From Actinomycetes bacterium (GTDB lineage Bacteria > Actinomycetota > Acidimicrobiia > Acidimicrobiales > RAAP-2), in the NCBI GenBank assembly GCA_021785695.1, contig JAJYEQ010000002.1, positions 1 through 33,454 of the forward strand: 33,454 nucleotides of DNA, read 5' to 3'. The notes under the pieces were generated by a model that saw only the letters and a list, made by a program, of their open reading frames with translations, did not search any database and was not told the DNA's origin. Positions 7,936 through 16,003 of this stretch are shown here, piece by piece. The first letter of the stretch is position 1. Every line of letters begins with the position of its first letter. A program made the position numbers and the translations under genes.

Positions 7936-9680
7936 AGCGCCTGGCCGGCGGGCCGGTCCACGGAGTTGCGCTCACCGCGTACTTCGCTCTGGCGCCCTAC
8001 GTCGTCGTGAGCAAGTGGGCAATCGCCGCGCATCGCCAGCACGGTCCGCTGCTCCAGGCGCTCCTCGTGGTGCTCGCCGGCTTCTGGGTGGCCTTCGTCG
8101 TCCAGGTGGTGCGCAACGTTGTGCGGCTCCGCCACGGCGCGACCCTGCCGCTCGGCGGGACCGCCTGGGTTGCCGGCGTGGTCGTCGCGGTCCTCACCCT
8201 GTGGCCAGGACCCGGCGCCCGCGTTCCCGCGACGTCCAGGTCGGTTGCGGCGGCGGTGACCCGCCCGGTGTCCCCGCCCGCCCGTCCCGGCGTGCCCAGC
8301 GCGCCCCTCGAGCTCAGCGGGCTGCCGCTCGCCCTGGCCGTCCGCCAGCGGGTCGAGCGCCTGCGGCGCGACCGCGACGCACCGGCACCCGAGGACGTCG
8401 ACGAGCTGCTCGATCAGGCGCGGCGCGTCGACGCCAGCCTCCTGGGACGCCTGCGCTACCTCATGGCCGACGCCACCGACGGCGTCGTGCAGGTCGATCT
8501 CGCCGGTGAGACGCCGTCAGCGCCCGAGGCGGAGGACGACACCGTGGTGGTCTGCGTGCTGGACGCGTCGCCGAGCCCGATGGTCGCCTTCGCCCGCGAA
8601 GGCGGGTGCCTGCGCGTGCCCGCGCACTGGGATGACCCGACCATCGTCGCGCACACGGTCGGCCTGCACCGTGGCGGGCGCGTCGTGTGCACGTCCGAGG
8701 CCACCGAGCTCGTCTACGCCCTGGCCATCCGGGCCGTGCGCCATCAGGCGGTCGTCTACCTCGGTGAGCCGGCCGACCTCGAGGCGGCGCTCGTGGCCAG
8801 CGCCGTGACGGTCTCGCGGCTCGATCGACCTCCCGGCGACCTGCCCACGTCCTACCAGGGTCGCTGGCACGCGGGTGGCGGCTCGACGCCCGGGGCCGGC
8901 GGGGTGGTCGTCGAGCTTCTGCGCGCCGACCCCACCGTCCACGGGCTGGCCACACCCTTCCTGCCCGCGCTGCGCCGCCACTGCGTCGAGATGACGGCCT
9001 ACCTGGCGCTGCACCGCCACGAGCCGGTCACCGGCGATCGCCTCCGCGCGCGGGTGCTGGGACGGCCGCACGCCGACGCCTCGCCGCGGACCCTGATGAA
9101 CACGTCGACGGCCGTGCGGCGCAGCCTCGGGGTCGACGACGACGGTCCTCGCCTCCACCCGGTGTCCTCCAGTGGCCTCTACACCACGCACGGCGTGCGC
9201 AGTGACGTGGAGGAGTTCCACCGGCTCGTCGGCGAGGCCCGGCGCCTCAGTGGCACCGCCGCCATCGCCGGGCTGCGCCGCGCCCTCTCCCTCGTGCGCG
9301 GTGAGCCTCTGGCCAGCGCCCTGCGCGGCTTCGAGTGGTTCCTGGCCGAGGGCCACGCGGCCCGGCTGCAACGCGACGGCGAGTGGGCCGCCCTGGCGCT
9401 GCACGCCGCGGCGTTGGCGTCCGGTGATGTCGAGCTGGCCTTCTGGGCCCTGGGGCAGGGGCGCCTGGTCGATCCCTACAGCGATGACCTGGCCGACGCC
9501 CTGGTACGGGTCCCGCGCCTACGCGAGTTTGGCGGCGATGGAGCCCGCGCTGGCCAGGACCGAGCCATCGGCCCCGGCAGCGCTGTAGGCGTGGCTAGGC
9601 CGCTCGATGGCCTCCGCGACCAGGTCGGCCAGCAGCTGGGAGAACGCCACGACCGGCTCGACGAAGAGATGTTTGGCTAG
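7932..9680 (+). CDS. Membrane-anchored BTAD-family transcriptional regulator
   Basis: The 582-residue product has about three N-terminal membrane segments: VALTAYFALAPYVVVSKWAI, LLQALLVVLAGFWVAFVVQV and WVAGVVVAVLTLWP. An Ala/Pro linker and a soluble middle domain follow. The C-terminal part reads as a winged helix (VEMTAYLALHRHEPVTGDRL ... TAVRRSLG) and a BTAD domain (VEEFHRLVGEARR ... LADALVR), the pair found in SARP/AfsR regulators. Membrane-bound BTAD proteins occur in actinobacteria, often near pilus or wall genes. The GTG at 7932 overlaps the previous stop as GTGA; GTG 7911 is an alternative. The last 50 or so residues, after LADALVR, are unlike BTAD ends and are antisense to ddl for 162 bp, so the true C-terminus may be shorter or a frameshift may exist near 9530. 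Confidence 0.8.
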   Translation: MKRLAGGPVHGVALTAYFALAPYVVVSKWAIAAHRQHGPLLQALLVVLAGFWVAFVVQVVRNVVRLRHGATLPLGGTAWVAGVVVAVLTLWPGPGARVPATSRSVAAAVTRPVSPPARPGVPSAPLELSGLPLALAVRQRVERLRRDRDAPAPEDVDELLDQARRVDASLLGRLRYLMADATDGVVQVDLAGETPSAPEAEDDTVVVCVLDASPSPMVAFAREGGCLRVPAHWDDPTIVAHTVGLHRGGRVVCTSEATELVYALAIRAVRHQAVVYLGEPADLEAALVASAVTVSRLDRPPGDLPTSYQGRWHAGGGSTPGAGGVVVELLRADPTVHGLATPFLPALRRHCVEMTAYLALHRHEPVTGDRLRARVLGRPHADASPRTLMNTSTAVRRSLGVDDDGPRLHPVSSSGLYTTHGVRSDVEEFHRLVGEARRLSGTAAIAGLRRALSLVRGEPLASALRGFEWFLAEGHAARLQRDGEWAALALHAAALASGDVELAFWALGQGRLVDPYSDDLADALVRVPRLREFGGDGARAGQDRAIGPGSAVGVARPLDGLRDQVGQQLGERHDRLDEEMFG

Positions 9681-10619
9681 CGATCCGGGAATCGTGTTGA
9701 CCTCGTTGACGTACCACTCGCCCTCGCCCTCCAGGAAGTCGATGCGCGCGATCCCGCGCACCGAGGCCACCTGGGTGATCGTGCGCGCCGCCGCGCGCAG
9801 CGCGTCGGCCAGCTCGGCGGCGACGACGGCCGGGATCTCGCGGGGCGCCGAAACCATGCCCTCGCCGCCCACGTACTTGTCTCGATAGTCCAGGATCTCC
9901 GCGGCGGCGCTGCGGCGCAGCGGGCGCTCCAGCGCCGAGAGCTCGAGGCTCGGGTACGTGCGCACCGCAATCTGCAGATCCGAGAGGTCCGCGCGGAACG
10001 GCTCGACGACGCAGCCGTGGGCCAGGTGGGGGTTGGCCAGGACGCGCGCGCGCGCGGTTGCCTCGTCGGCCACGACGTCGATGCCGATCGAGGATCCCCC
10101 GAAGCGCGGCTTCAAGATGTAGGGCCCGGCGAAGGGGATCGTCCCCTCGTCGGTGAGCAGAACGCGCGGCAAGGTGGGCAGGTCGGCGGCCCGCACGGCG
10201 CCGGCGAAGGCCCACTTGTCCATGCCCAGGGCCGCGCCAGCCACCGTGGGACCGGTGTAGGCCACCCCGGCCAGGTCCAAAGCGGCCTGCAGCGTCCCGT
10301 CCTCGCCCGGCCCGCCGTGGGTGGCCAAGACGACGGCGTCGAGGTCCAGCCGACGCTCGCGGCCGAAACGACCCCCCGAGGCGGAGAACCCGCCTCCTTC
10401 GCCGGCCTGCAGCACGAGAGGGGTCGATCCGCGCGGGATCCCGAGAAGGAAGCTCTCGGCCTCCAGGTCGTCGGGGACCTGGAAGAAGGCGCCCGTCTTG
10501 GACCAGTAGATGCCCACGGTCGGTCGAGCCCGCCGGAGCTCCCGCCAAGCCTGCAGGCCGGTCAGGATCGACACGTCGTGCTCGGGCGAAGGCCCACCAA
10601 ACAACACCGCAGTCGTCAC
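9519..10619 (-). CDS. ddl: D-alanine--D-alanine ligase
   Basis: A 366-residue ATP-grasp enzyme that joins two D-alanines for peptidoglycan precursors in the cytoplasm. Visible motifs: GGPSPEHDVS at residues 8-17 (N-terminal glycine loop), HGGPGEDGTLQ with a following YTG, MDKWAF at the start of the ATP-grasp domain, KPRFGGSSIGI (ATP-binding loop), EGEWYVNEVNTIPG (Mg-binding Glu and Asn). Length is normal for Ddl. GTG 10619 follows a GAGG-containing site. The gene is 24 bp downstream of the MurF-like ligase, which would use its product, and is the last gene of the hydrolase-murF-ddl unit. Its 3' end overlaps the convergent BTAD frame. Confidence 0.95.
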   Translation of the reverse strand: MTTAVLFGGPSPEHDVSILTGLQAWRELRRARPTVGIYWSKTGAFFQVPDDLEAESFLLGIPRGSTPLVLQAGEGGGFSASGGRFGRERRLDLDAVVLATHGGPGEDGTLQAALDLAGVAYTGPTVAGAALGMDKWAFAGAVRAADLPTLPRVLLTDEGTIPFAGPYILKPRFGGSSIGIDVVADEATARARVLANPHLAHGCVVEPFRADLSDLQIAVRTYPSLELSALERPLRRSAAAEILDYRDKYVGGEGMVSAPREIPAVVAAELADALRAAARTITQVASVRGIARIDFLEGEGEWYVNEVNTIPGSLAKHLFVEPVVAFSQLLADLVAEAIERPSHAYSAAGADGSVLASAGSIAAKLA

Positions 10620-10643
10620 GCCACACCTCGCCTTGCCGGTCGT

Positions 10644-12194
10644 CTAAGGGTAGTGGTCCGGCAGGTCGTTGAGGTACAACACGGCGTCCCCATCTTGGAG
10701 CGTGGACCGCACCCACGCCACCGCCTGGTCACGCCGGTCGACGCGGCGGGCCGCGGTGCCGTACCCGGCGACCAAGGCCGCCGCATTGGTGCGCCCCACG
10801 ACGATCAGCTCGACGCCGAGGAACGCGGCGCGGCGGCCCAGGGCCAGATTCTCGCCGTACTGCAGGCGCCCGAGCTCGACCATGCCCGGCGTGACTAGGG
10901 CGCGACGTCCCGTCGCGCCGCTCGCCGCCAGGAGGTCGAGCGCGACCCGGGCACTGGCGGGATTCGCGTTGAACGTGTCGTCGATCACCGTCACGCCCGA
11001 GGAGGCGATCGCCACGTTGGCGCGGCTGGCCACTGCGGGCATGCTCGCCAGGCGCGACGTCAGGTCCTCCCACCTTCGATCCAGGGCCAGTCCCGCCGCC
11101 AGGGCGCAGGCCAGATTGGTCGGCTGGAGTCCGGGGACCGCAGCCACCGTGGCACGCCCGCCGTCGGGACCCTCCACCTCCCACTGACCGGCTACGACGC
11201 GAACCCGGACATCGCACGGCGCGCTCGTCGACCCGCCCACCAGCACCCGCGTGCCGCTCGCCGACAGCGGCTCAACCCAGCCCCGCAGACGCTCGTCGTC
11301 GCCGTTCACCACCACGGTCGAGGCGCGCTCGGTGATCTCGTGCTTGGCCGCCTCGATGGTCGCCAGCGAGCCCATGCGCTCCAGGTGCACCGGACCGATG
11401 GCGGTCACCACGGCCACTTCCGGCGGGCACCACGAGCACAGGTCGCGGATCTCTCCGGGTCCGTAGGTCCCCATCTCGGCGATGAACACCCGCGTGCCCT
11501 CGGCCAGGCTCTCGTTGATGGCGCGCGAGAGTCCCGCGCGATTGTTGTAGCTGGCCGGGGTCGCGACCGCGTCGCCCAGGAGGTGCGCCAGGTGCTGTTT
11601 GGTCGACGTCTTGCCGTACGAGCCGGTGATGGCCACGATGCGTGGCTGCACCGCCGCCAGGCGCGTGCGCGCGCGCTCCACGAAGACCCGGGCACGCCGA
11701 TCTTCCAGGGGGCCCAGCAGCCGTGCGGCGAGGTCCACCAGCAGGGGCATGGACCAGATGACGATCACCGCACCGAGCCACCAGGCGTGCGCCGCCACGG
11801 CCACGGCCACCACGACGAGGGCCATCGCTCCGGTCACGCCCGCGGTCGTGGCGGCCCGACGGGTCCAGCGCAGGCGGCCGGTCCGACCACGCAGGCCCAG
11901 CCCGACCGGGCAGGCCACCCCGTAGAGAGTGGACACGATGACCACGCCCGGCGCGCTGGAGGCGATCAGGGTGATGATCAACGCCACCAGCAGGACGTGG
12001 CTCAACGTCACCGGGCGACGGTCGGGGCGCTGCGCGCCCGCGCGCGCGACTGCGGGAGTCGTCCAGCGCGCGAGGAACCGGGAGGCCGACATCGCGACGT
12101 AGTGCTCCCGCTGCAGGACGCGCAGCCAGCGCACCAGCTGGGCGACGGCGGCGCCCGCCAGCGCGACGGCCCCCACCACCGCGACGCCGGTCAT
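10644..12194 (-). CDS. murF: MurF-like Mur ligase with an N-terminal membrane domain
   Basis: 516 residues. Residues 1-160 contain four or five hydrophobic segments (about 2-22, 63-80, 82-100, 115-138 and 138-157) where normal MurF has its soluble UDP-binding domain. The Mur ligase core follows: GSYGKTSTK (191-199, ATP loop), FIAEMGTYGPGEIRDL (MurF-type EMG motif), VTAIGPVHLERMGS, then the C-terminal domain with IDDTFNANPASARVAL and TPGMVELG, both close to MurF. It should add D-Ala-D-Ala to a tripeptide precursor. The missing UDP domain makes the exact substrate uncertain, and membrane anchoring suggests work at the inner face of the membrane. The ATG overlaps the hydrolase stop as ATGA. Relatives with this architecture may exist; I cannot search. 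Confidence 0.8.
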   Translation of the reverse strand: MTGVAVVGAVALAGAAVAQLVRWLRVLQREHYVAMSASRFLARWTTPAVARAGAQRPDRRPVTLSHVLLVALIITLIASSAPGVVIVSTLYGVACPVGLGLRGRTGRLRWTRRAATTAGVTGAMALVVVAVAVAAHAWWLGAVIVIWSMPLLVDLAARLLGPLEDRRARVFVERARTRLAAVQPRIVAITGSYGKTSTKQHLAHLLGDAVATPASYNNRAGLSRAINESLAEGTRVFIAEMGTYGPGEIRDLCSWCPPEVAVVTAIGPVHLERMGSLATIEAAKHEITERASTVVVNGDDERLRGWVEPLSASGTRVLVGGSTSAPCDVRVRVVAGQWEVEGPDGGRATVAAVPGLQPTNLACALAAGLALDRRWEDLTSRLASMPAVASRANVAIASSGVTVIDDTFNANPASARVALDLLAASGATGRRALVTPGMVELGRLQYGENLALGRRAAFLGVELIVVGRTNAAALVAGYGTAARRVDRRDQAVAWVRSTLQDGDAVLYLNDLPDHYP

Positions 12195-12952
12195 CGCACC
12201 AGCCCGGCGACGGCGCGAACCAGGTGCCCCGGCGCGCTCAGGGGCACCAGGTGGTCGCCCCCGGGCACCACGTCGAGGGCCACGGCACCCCCCCGCCGCC
12301 GCCGCCGTTCGGCCACCGCCTCGGCCACAGCCACCGGGACGACGGTGTCGTTCTCTCCCCACACGAGGCTCAGGGGAACCGCCAGCTCGTCGATCTCGTC
12401 CTCGTAGGACTCGCCCACCGTGATGACCAGCACGTCACGCACGACCCCGGACGCCGCGCGGTAGTCGTCGGAGCCGTAGCGGTGGCGCGCCGTCTCGAGG
12501 CGAGCGTCACTCACCAGGCCGCGCCGGTGGAGCCAGCGCACCGTCCGGTAGCCGGGCTTGGGGCGCGCCGGCGGCCCCAGGCGCAGCAGTGGCGCTCCGG
12601 TGAGGACGGCTCCGGCCACCGTTCCCGGGTGGCGCGCGGCCAGCACGGTGGCCACGCGGCCCCCGAAGGAGTGACCGACCAGGATCACGGGGCCCGCGCC
12701 GGCCAGCTCGTCGAGAACCGGACGGACCAGCTCGGCGTAGTGGCGGGCGCCGCCGGCGTGCGCGGGTGGGGGCGTGGCTCCAAAGCCCGGCAGGTCGACG
12801 GCCACGGAGGCCAGTCCGCGCCCGGCGAGTTGGTCCTGGACGGTCACGAAGTCCGCGTGCGTGCGCCGCCAGCCGTGCAGCAGCACGACGCGCGGTGGCC
12901 CGTCGCCGACGACGGAGCCGAACAGGGTCCCGCCACCCAGCGCACGGAGCAT
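12191..12952 (-). CDS. Alpha/beta hydrolase
   Basis: 253 residues with a typical alpha/beta hydrolase plan: VVLLHGW (22-28, oxyanion HG), VAVDLPGFGATPPP, nucleophile elbow VGHSFGG with Ser95, acid VWGENDTVVP and catalytic His in PGGDHLVPLS. No signal peptide, so cytoplasmic. Substrate unknown. ATG 12952 is preceded by TATCCT and exactly 6 nt, which fixes the start far better than the upstream open frame. It is the first gene of the unit with the MurF-like ligase and ddl and is coupled to the ligase by an ATGA overlap, so a role in wall precursor or lipid-linked intermediate turnover is possible but inferred only from position. Confidence 0.85.
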   Translation of the reverse strand: MLRALGGGTLFGSVVGDGPPRVVLLHGWRRTHADFVTVQDQLAGRGLASVAVDLPGFGATPPPAHAGGARHYAELVRPVLDELAGAGPVILVGHSFGGRVATVLAARHPGTVAGAVLTGAPLLRLGPPARPKPGYRTVRWLHRRGLVSDARLETARHRYGSDDYRAASGVVRDVLVITVGESYEDEIDELAVPLSLVWGENDTVVPVAVAEAVAERRRRRGGAVALDVVPGGDHLVPLSAPGHLVRAVAGLVR

Positions 12953-12958
12953 CGATCC

Positions 12959-12964
12959 AGGATA
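12959..12964 (-). promoter_or_regulatory. Putative leaderless -10 box (TATCCT) of the hydrolase-murF-ddl unit
   Basis: TATCCT is followed by 6 nt and ATG 12952. It shares a 55-bp gap with the divergent helicase promoter. Confidence 0.5.
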
Positions 12965-12994
12965 CCGGGCGAGGTCCGGGGACCCCGGGGCCGG

Positions 12995-13000
12995 TAGCGT
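12995..13000 (+). promoter_or_regulatory. Putative leaderless -10 box (TAGCGT) of the helicase unit
   Basis: TAGCGT is followed by 7 nt and GTG 13008. Confidence 0.45.
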
Positions 13001-13007
13001 CGGCTCC

Positions 13008-14609
13008 GTGAGTGACGTCGACGGGTTCCCCGAGGACCTCCTCGTCGGCCTGACGCCCGAGCAGCGCGACGCCGTCACGTCGACCGAGCGTCAGATCTTG
13101 GTGCGTGCGACCGCCGGATCGGGCAAGACCCACGTGCTCACCTTGCGGATCCAGCGGCGGGTGGCGCTCGGCCAGCACGCCCCGGGCGCCGTGCTGGCCC
13201 TGACGTTCACCCGCAAGGCCGCCGACGAGCTGCGCCGTCGCCTGGCCCGGGGGTCCATCCGCGACGTCCGCGCCGGCACCTTCCACCGCGCCGCCCTGAC
13301 GCTGCTCAACGAGCGGCGCGCCGACGAGGGGCGGCCGCCCGTCGTCATCGAGCCGAGTCGGCGACGCCTGGTCACCCAGGTGAGCGAGGCCCTGGCCTCG
13401 TCGGGCGTACGCATCGACGACTGGCAGATCCCGCGCCTCGAGGTCGAAGTCGGCTGGGCCCTGAGCCAGGGGCTGACGGGCTCTGCCTACCTCGCCCAGG
13501 CGCGGCGGCATCGCCGCGACAGCCCGCTTCGCCCCGCGCAGTTCGCCGAGCTCCTCGACCGCTACGTGGGACTGTGTCGTAGCCGCGGCGTCGTGGACTT
13601 CGATCTCCTGCTCTCCGAGGCCATCGCCCTGCTGCGCGACGTCCCCGCGGTGCGCGCCTCCGTGCGCCACCGGACGCGGGCCCTCTACGTCGACGAGGCC
13701 CAGGACATGAACCCGCTGCAGTTCGCGCTCCTGCGCGAGATCGGCGGGCCCGACCCGGATCTCTTCGCCGTGGGCGACGCCAACCAGTCGATCTACGGCT
13801 TCAACGGGGCCAACCCCGGCTTGCTCGAAGACCTCGTGTCGACCTGGCCGCGCACCGTCGTCATCGACCTCACGCGCAATCACCGATCGACAGCGCCGAT
13901 CGTCACGGTCGCCAGCACCCTCCTCGACCCCGGGGCCCGCCCCATCACGCCGGCCCTCGAGGAGGGCCCCCTGCCCGTGGTGCGCAGCTACGAGACCGAC
14001 ACTGAGGAGGCCGCGAACGTCGTGCGCTGGATCACCCTCCACCACCACCCGGGCGCGGCCTGGCGCGACCTCGCGGTGCTGGCGCGTACTAACGCCCAGC
14101 TCGATCCCGTGGCTCGGGCCCTCGAGGCGGCGGGCGTCCCCTTCGAGCGCCGGGGCCCCGAGCACGCGCCCGCCTCCGACCTGGTCGGTGCGGCCCCCAG
14201 CCGCCACGACACTCCGGTGAGTCCCGATGCGGTGGCGTTGTCGACGATCCACCGGGCCAAGGGCCTGGAGTTCGCCGGTGTCGCGGTGATCGGCTGGGCC
14301 GAGGGCCAGCTGCCGCACTACGCCGCGGTCACCCCCGAGCAGCTCGCCGAGGAGCGTCGGCTGGCCTACGTCGCGCTCAGTCGCGCCGAGGAGCACCTCT
14401 TGATCACGTGGAGCCGCGGACGCGACGATCCCCGATTCCCCGACCGCGAGCCGTCCCGCTTCCTCGCCCCCGTCCACGAGGCCCTGGCGCGCCTCCAGCG
14501 CTCGGCCGCGCCGGTCACCGGGGAGGCGCTGCACCGCCGGCTGGCGGCCCTGCGCGAGCAGCTTCGCGCCTCGGCCGATCCCGGGCCCGGGGATACTGTG
14601 GCGCCGTGA
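13008..14609 (+). CDS. Compact UvrD/PcrA-like SF1A DNA helicase
   Basis: 533 residues with all main SF1A motifs: Q motif (LTPEQRDAV, 15-23), Walker A ATAGSGKT (34-41), Ia (LALTFTRKAADEL), Walker B VDEAQD (about 228-233), III (FAVGDANQSIYGFNGA), IV (LTRNHRS), V (STIHRAKGLEFAGV, from about 412) and VI (RRLAYVALSRAEEHL). Between IV and V, where PcrA carries the long 2B insertion, only about 90 residues remain, so 2B is essentially missing and the protein is some 200 residues shorter than UvrD. A normal role would be 3'-5' unwinding in repair. GTG 13008 fits the leaderless box; longer frames run into the divergent hydrolase gene. Its stop overlaps the glcD-like start. Confidence 0.9.
   Translation: MSDVDGFPEDLLVGLTPEQRDAVTSTERQILVRATAGSGKTHVLTLRIQRRVALGQHAPGAVLALTFTRKAADELRRRLARGSIRDVRAGTFHRAALTLLNERRADEGRPPVVIEPSRRRLVTQVSEALASSGVRIDDWQIPRLEVEVGWALSQGLTGSAYLAQARRHRRDSPLRPAQFAELLDRYVGLCRSRGVVDFDLLLSEAIALLRDVPAVRASVRHRTRALYVDEAQDMNPLQFALLREIGGPDPDLFAVGDANQSIYGFNGANPGLLEDLVSTWPRTVVIDLTRNHRSTAPIVTVASTLLDPGARPITPALEEGPLPVVRSYETDTEEAANVVRWITLHHHPGAAWRDLAVLARTNAQLDPVARALEAAGVPFERRGPEHAPASDLVGAAPSRHDTPVSPDAVALSTIHRAKGLEFAGVAVIGWAEGQLPHYAAVTPEQLAEERRLAYVALSRAEEHLLITWSRGRDDPRFPDREPSRFLAPVHEALARLQRSAAPVTGEALHRRLAALREQLRASADPGPGDTVAP
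14594..14599 (+). promoter_or_regulatory. Putative internal leaderless -10 box (TACTGT) before the glcD-like gene
   Basis: TACTGT lies inside the helicase 3' end, 6 nt before GTG 14606. It could let the oxidase/ThDP pair be expressed independently of the helicase. Confidence 0.4.
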
Positions 14610-16003
14610 CGACGCCAGACCCGCTGGGCGCGGAGCTCGCCGAGCTGCTCGGCTCCGACGGTGTGACCTTCGCCCCCCACCACCACCTCGAGGACCTGCA
14701 CGACGAGAGCCTGCATCCGGTAGCCGCCGAGCCCTACGCGGTGGTCTACCCGCGCACCACCGAGCAGGTGGCGGCGATCGCCCGTCTGGCAACCCGGTTC
14801 CGCCGCCCGATCACGCCGCGCGGATCGGGCACCGGCCTTTCGGGCGGGGCGATGCCCGTGGCGGGCGGCATCGTCGTCAGCTTCGCGCGCATGAACCAGA
14901 TCCGCTCGATCGACGCCAGCGATCACATTGCCGTCGTCGAGGCGGGTGTCACCTTGCGCGACCTGGATGCGGCCCTCGTGCCCTACGGCCTGCGCTATCC
15001 CGTCTATCCCGGCGAGACCTCCGGATCCCTGGGCGGCAACGTCAACACCAACGCGGGCGGGATGCGGGCGGTGCGCCACGGCGTGACCCGGCGCCACGTC
15101 ACCGGCCTCGAGTTCGTCCTGGCCGACGGCACGGTGCTCACGACGGGCGGGCCCGTCGTGAAGAACTCCAGCGGCTACGACCTCACCCAGCTGGTGATCG
15201 GCAGCGAGGGGACGCTGGCCCTGGTCACCGCGGTCACGCTGCGGCTCTCGGCACGACTCGAGCACTCGGCCACCGTGCTCGCGCCCTTCGCCAGCCTCGA
15301 GGCCGCCGCGCAGGCCGTACCGCCCCTGGTCGTCAGCGGACTCGAGCCCTCGATCCTCGAGTACGTGGACCTGGTGACGATGCGGGCCTTGACGTCGTCG
15401 GCGGGCTTCGAGCTCGGCGTCGATCCCGACGTCGCCGCACGGACCAGCGCCTACCTGGTCATCGTGGTGGAGACCCGCACCCGCGAGCAGCTCGAAGCCG
15501 ACCTTGAGCACGCGACGACCCTGCTGGGCCAGCACGACGTCCTCGACGCCTACGTCCTGGAGGGCGCACTCGCCCAGCGACTCATCGAGGCACGCGAGAG
15601 GCTCTTCTGGGTGTCCAAGGCGGCCGGGGCGAACGACATCGTCGACGTGGTCGTGCCTCGCTCACAGGTTCCCCGCTTCCTCGCGGACGCGTCGGACATC
15701 GCCGCGAGCCACCAGTCGGTCATCGCGGGCTGCGGACATATCGGGGACGGGAACGTGCACCTCTCGGTGTTCCAGCCCGACGACCGCAGGCGGCGCGAGC
15801 TCCTGCTCGACATCTTTCGTCGGGGTATCGAGCTCGGTGGCCAGATCTCGGGCGAGCACGGCATCGGTCGTGACAAGCAGGCCGCCTACCTGGCGCTGAC
15901 CGACCCCTCGGTGCTGGACCTCCAGCGGCGCATCAAGTCGACGTTCGACCCCTGGCACCTCCTGAACCCCTACCGGCACCTGGACGAGCGGCTCGCCCCG
16001 TGA
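14606..16003 (+). CDS. glcD: GlcD-like FAD-linked oxidase (glycolate or D-lactate type)
   Basis: 465 residues in the FAD-binding PCMH/VAO family. The flavin-binding region reads PRGSGTGLSGGAMP (about 71-84), GSLGGNVNTNAGG and VVKNSSGYDLTQLVIGSEGTL. The C-terminal cap has GHIGDGNVHLSVF (about 378-390) and ISGEHGIGRDK (about 415), typical of GlcD and D-lactate dehydrogenases. The likely reaction is oxidation of a 2-hydroxy acid to a 2-oxo acid; glycolate and D-lactate cannot be told apart here. The GTG overlaps the helicase stop as GTGA, and its own stop overlaps the ThDP enzyme start the same way. No GlcE or iron-sulfur GlcF gene follows, so it may act alone or with a partner elsewhere. Confidence 0.88.
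   Translation: MTTPDPLGAELAELLGSDGVTFAPHHHLEDLHDESLHPVAAEPYAVVYPRTTEQVAAIARLATRFRRPITPRGSGTGLSGGAMPVAGGIVVSFARMNQIRSIDASDHIAVVEAGVTLRDLDAALVPYGLRYPVYPGETSGSLGGNVNTNAGGMRAVRHGVTRRHVTGLEFVLADGTVLTTGGPVVKNSSGYDLTQLVIGSEGTLALVTAVTLRLSARLEHSATVLAPFASLEAAAQAVPPLVVSGLEPSILEYVDLVTMRALTSSAGFELGVDPDVAARTSAYLVIVVETRTREQLEADLEHATTLLGQHDVLDAYVLEGALAQRLIEARERLFWVSKAAGANDIVDVVVPRSQVPRFLADASDIAASHQSVIAGCGHIGDGNVHLSVFQPDDRRRRELLLDIFRRGIELGGQISGEHGIGRDKQAAYLALTDPSVLDLQRRIKSTFDPWHLLNPYRHLDERLAP

Noticed and set aside
12507..14792. Open frame of 761 codons on the minus strand opposite the helicase
   Set aside because: No motif in the product, while the plus strand carries every SF1A motif in order.
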